DNA of 64,000 bases from Spirodela intermedia (taxonomy: Eukaryota > Streptophyta > Magnoliopsida > Alismatales > Araceae), in assembly GCA_902729315.2 (NCBI GenBank), contig LR746273.1:4131001-4195000 (forward strand), given 5' to 3'. The translations under genes and the position numbers were made by a program. Below the pieces are notes generated by a model, which was given only the letters and a program-made list of their open reading frames with translations, was not told the DNA's origin and did not search any database. Shown here one piece after another: positions 60,401 through 64,000 of this stretch (position 1 is the stretch's first letter; each line of letters begins with the position of its first letter).

Positions 60401-63400
60401 TGCAGAGAAGTTAGTTGTGCTACTTCTTGGCTGTAGTGCAGTCCAGTAGTTAACATTCACTCTTGGTGTTGGGTATTAAAAGATCCCAAGAATTGTGGCC
60501 TTCAAGAACATAGTTGTCTGGTGTCTCAAGTTTGGATAATCAAGCAACTTGTTTGAGCTTGGCCTGGAGTTAGTCCTAAGATATGCGGCCACTTGAAGAG
60601 TTAGGGCTATTGTTGGAGTGCTCAAGCCAATGGGAACCATGTTGGCGTGGCGTATCATGCGACTTTGTTGATGATATTTTTGTTAATAGCTGAGTTGTGT
60701 TAGTTACTACCTGTACATTACATTGGAACAATGCCATTTAGTCTAAATGCTATATTCAATTTTTTTAATTAGTATTATGTGATGTCGCTTTCTAAACTTA
60801 TACGGAGTCCGTTTCCAGGATTAGACGTTTGCAGTTTTTCATTCAGTTGGTTTAGAGTGTGCTGTAATTATTCGGAGTTTGGCTGCTCGTGAAGAAATTA
60901 GAAGCTTGAATCTCCCCAACTGATTAGGAACACTTTTCAGCAACGCCATTAAATGGGTTTAATGCTACGATGCATAATTTCTCAATTGCTATAGAGATTA
61001 AAGTGTTTACCTTTTCCTTGTCTGTCTCTCTGCTTGACAGGTGAAAATTGTCTTGGAAACTACTTATTTATGTACAAAGGTTTATGAGGGCTTCCACCTA
61101 GATTTGCGAATCACTTTAAGGCTTCAGATCTAGGTCATGCTTACTAGAATAAGCTGCCTTTCGGTTGAACTTTGTGCTTCATTCTTCTAGTTTCTAAGTT
61201 GTATAAAATTCAGTGTTTTCACGTGCATCAAGGCCAAAAGAACTCCTTGCTTTTATGAAGTGTACTAATATATCTAAATGATATTCATTTCATGCTTATT
61301 ATTTTTATCTCAAAAGCTCAGATTGACATATAGTATCCCGCTAAAATGCTACGTGAAAAATATACGGGCTAGAGAATCTCTCCTGTAGTGAACTGTGCTT
61401 GCATATGATATGGTTGTCTCAGTTCTGGTGGAGGCACTCGAATTCAATGTATTTCATTTTGGAATCTTTAAATACACGTGACCTTTGTGCCATATTACCT
61501 TGACAGTCATCTTTCGTTGATGATTGCCTGAAGATTGCCTGGCTAAGCTTTCACATCTTTCTTCAGTGTAATCTAAACTTTTGTGATATCAAAATTTTTA
61601 AATATAATTTATTCTTGAATTGTCTAAGACACTTTATGTAATGTGTTTTTGGGGTTCTTAAGTTGTTATGAAAATCAGTGGTCTTCATGCTGTATGGGTT
61701 TTTGCACTTTTCTAGAAATTTTATTGGTATTACTTTTCCTTGATATGCCTTGTGAAATGCAACCTTCGTTTCCCCGCTATTAGCGGCTTATAAATCCTGT
61801 TTTTGTTGCCACAGAGGGCTGATGCATCAACTGTTTGGAAGGAGTTCACTACTCCAGATGGCAGGAAGTGGGTTTTAGTTTTTCACTTTGAACCAAGTTA
61901 TTCTGTTTTGTTGTGATCCAGATAGCACTCTGTGGATATTGCAGGTACTACTATAACAAAGTTACAAAACAATCAAAATGGACAATTCCTGATGAACTGA
62001 AGGTTCGTGATAGTCCCTTCAGATATTCTATATTTCAGTAGTTTGCTTTCAAACTCTTTTGATCGTCGCACATCCTTCCCTGCATGTGTTGTATCTGCTT
62101 TCCAGTTGGCTCGAGAGCAAGCAGAAAAGGGTGCAGCTCAGCAAGCACAGTTAGAAACGTCTGCTCCTGCTGCAGCTTCTGTTTCTGTAGAGATACCATC
62201 ATCCACTGCAACCAGTGGCACAACTTCTGTCATGGTGTCTGGTGTAACATCCAGCCCTGTTCCTGTGACACCTATTGTTTCTGCTGTAAATGCAACCACT
62301 GTGGCGGCGTCTGGGTCACCATCTGTATCCACGGCTGCTCCTGCTGCAATTCCAGTGAGCACAGGCTTGGGAGCTGAGATCATTCCTCCTGTGTCTGTGT
62401 CTGCTTCAGAAAATGCTTCTCTTTCTGCATCAGTGGATGCTACAGCCACAACAACAAAGTATTGGCTCTACTGACTAGTTTTCTTTTGATAGTATCTCAA
62501 TTTGTGTACATTGTGAACTAATATGATATTGTTATTATTATTATCTGATATTAACACTGGCATATCTAATTTCTTTGTTTCTCTCTTCTCGGTTTTAGAA
62601 GTCTTGATGCCACTTCAACCCAAAATGTTGAAGCTATCATAAATGGTACTTCTGCTCAGGATCTGGAGGTAAGATAATCTTGAGTTAATTAGCTTCGCTA
62701 GATTTTCTCCATTGTTAATGACAAAATTGTCTGCTGCATGCCTAAAAGTTAATCAGATTATGATAGTTATCATAAATGCCTAATCATTTCTTTACTTGTA
62801 GTTAGCATCCTATGGTATTAAGTGGTTCTTAACTGATCTGATCGCGATTCATGAATATTCAATTTGAATACGGTCTAAAATTTTTATGTTTCGCGTTCCA
62901 AAGTTAATCAGATTGTATTCAGAACATTTTTCATTTGTTTCTTTGCGGTGTATGCAGTTGTTTAGTCTCCATTGCTAAGTAAACGTTGACTATTACTGTC
63001 TTGTTTTTGAAATCCATTCCAGAAAGCTTCTTTTGTTCTTCTTGAGATCATTGCGAGGAGACGGATATTGCAAATAATAGTTTGGTGGTCTGTGTGCTAC
63101 AGATTTCTTTATAATTATAAGTCAAGGCTGAAATTTTCTTTGTGAGAACGTTTTTCCACACATATGTGGTTGTCTCATGAGATTGTGTCAGCTTCTTTCG
63201 ATTCGCATAGTAGTCACATCCTGTTCCACTGCCTTTAAGTATCTGTACTCTTTGGTAAGCTTAGAAGAGTGATAACCTAGTGTTTTGTGTTTTTCATTTC
63301 ATTTCTTAATATTTTTACTAGCTTCTCTATGATGGTGCTTCTTGCTTTTCTTGGGGAATTGATCTCTACTGTATTTCTTGAAAATTTTTAGTGCTAAGTC

Positions 63401-63958
63401 GCTGGGTTTGAAGCTGCCTCTAATTTAGCAGTGATTCCGATCGAAGCGACGGGCCCTTTATTTGTTTTGGATGGTGCTAATAAATGAATGATCTTCTCCG
63501 TTTTACGCTTTTAACTGTGTACTGCAAGAGGTCTTGATTCTGTTACCATATTCATTTAATGCCTTTGCAGGAAGCAAGAAGAAAAATGCCAGTTATTGGG
63601 AAGGTTAACGTTACTCCAGCGGAGGATAAAACAGCCGAGGAAGAACAATTTATTTATGCTAACAAACAGGTAATGTCTTTAGTTGCTAAGCAATCCAATT
63701 CTTTCATATGATCAATTATATAATTATTTCTTTCAGGAGGCCAAACACGCGTTTAAAGCACTATTAGAGTCTGCAAATGTCGAATCTGATTGGACATGGG
63801 ATCAGGTATATTTTCTTTTCTTATCATTCTGGTTTATTTGGCATTAATCTGAGGCTGTGACTTTGGAAAATTTATCTCAGGCGATGAAAGCAATTATCAA
63901 TGACAAGAGATATGGTGCTCTTAAAACTCTTGGGGAGAGGAAACAGGCGTTTAATGAG
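57487..63958 (+). CDS. PRP40A: Pre-mRNA-processing protein 40A (PRP40A), 5' 13 coding exons, runs off window
   Basis: Exons 57487-57519, 57615-57689, 57789-58130, 58255-58425, 58586-58644, 58846-58915, 61815-61867, 61945-62002, 62106-62458, 62599-62668, 63571-63669, 63737-63805 and 63881-63958 join in frame to 510 residues. Residues 1-207 are Pro/Gln/Gly-rich. WW domain 1 has W217, the YYYNKK strand and W239 with P242; WW domain 2 has W258, YYYNKV, W280 and P283. A Ser/Thr/Ala/Val-rich linker covers about 300-400. The first FF domain starts near 448 ([37 protein letters not shown]). PRP40 proteins join the U1 snRNP; WW domains bind proline-rich partners, including the RNA polymerase II C-terminal domain in plants. 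Further FF domains should follow beyond 64000. The WW1 junction contains a duplicated acceptor (58786-58869). Confidence 0.95.
58786..58869 (+). repeat. Tandem duplication of intron end plus exon start in PRP40A
   Basis: Two 42-base units, 58786-58827 and 58828-58869. Their first 37 bases match at 35 positions. Each contains CTTAAC(T/C)...TTAG followed by GTATTACTACAATAAGAAA. Either AG (58803 or 58845) can serve as 3' splice site; the distance is 42 bases, so both preserve the frame. Confidence 0.92.
58916..61814 (+). other. 2.9 kb intron between the two WW-domain exons of PRP40A
   Basis: Flanked by GAG|GTGAGT and GCCACAG|AGG. The content is T-rich intron-like sequence. No gene, RNA or transposon signature stands out. 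Reading frames inside it are chance. Confidence 0.75.
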
Positions 63959-64000
63959 GTAATCCTGTAGTGAACCTGCTCTGTTGAGTTCTTGGTTGTG

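Noticed and set aside
62007-62474. 155-codon frame as a separate gene
   Set aside because: It is PRP40A exon 9 (62106-62458) with intron read-through at both ends.

Overview
The window is nuclear DNA from a flowering plant. It has split genes with GT-AG introns, plant-specific families, Ty1/copia and Ty3/gypsy retroelement remains, and a block of plant mitochondrial DNA. GC-rich first exons beside AT-rich introns, and many GA/CT microsatellites in leaders, would fit a monocot, but I hold that only weakly.

Left gene island (about 0.7-24 kb). In order: a minus-strand gene for an unrecognised membrane plus coiled-coil protein (3 exons seen, possibly incomplete); divergently from it, a complete 7-exon ING-family PHD-finger gene; a single-exon NDR1/HIN1-like (LEA_2) gene on the minus strand; a decayed PPR pseudogene; about 3.5 kb of sparse sequence; a 5-exon UPF0114 family gene with a likely plastid transit peptide and one apparent GC-AG intron; a 9-exon SAWADEE homeodomain gene (SHH2 type) with a 3.2 kb intron; and a 3-exon DUF1218 membrane protein gene. 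All exon phases were worked out by hand and join in frame.

Repeat-rich middle (about 24-56 kb). A Ty3/gypsy LTR remnant is followed by a minus-strand Ty1/copia element with LTR, primer-binding site and decayed gag-pol, then by a more degenerate minus-strand copia fragment. Next comes a mitochondrial insertion (NUMT) of roughly 6.6 kb carrying trnS(UGA), the conserved rpl5-rps14-cob cluster (rpl5 and rps14 broken, cob cut after about 80 codons) and mitochondrial spacer. After it lie a 1.65 kb TG...CA repeat (copy A, inverted), AT-rich sequence, a minus-strand Ty3/gypsy element whose 3' LTR belongs to the same family as the 24 kb remnant, a GC-rich leader-like block, and two further direct copies (B and C) of the A repeat. 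No intact host gene is visible here.

Right gene (about 57 kb to the end). The 5' part of PRP40A, a U1 snRNP-associated splicing factor, shows 13 coding exons with two WW domains and the first FF domain, and runs off the window. Its first WW domain straddles an exon junction at which the intron end and exon start are tandemly duplicated (42-bp period, in frame), giving two competing splice acceptors.

The host genes are not a pathway cluster. Two bear on chromatin (ING reads H3K4 methylation; SHH proteins recruit Pol IV for RNA-directed DNA methylation), and the NUMT and retroelements show the C-to-T decay expected of silenced, methylated DNA.
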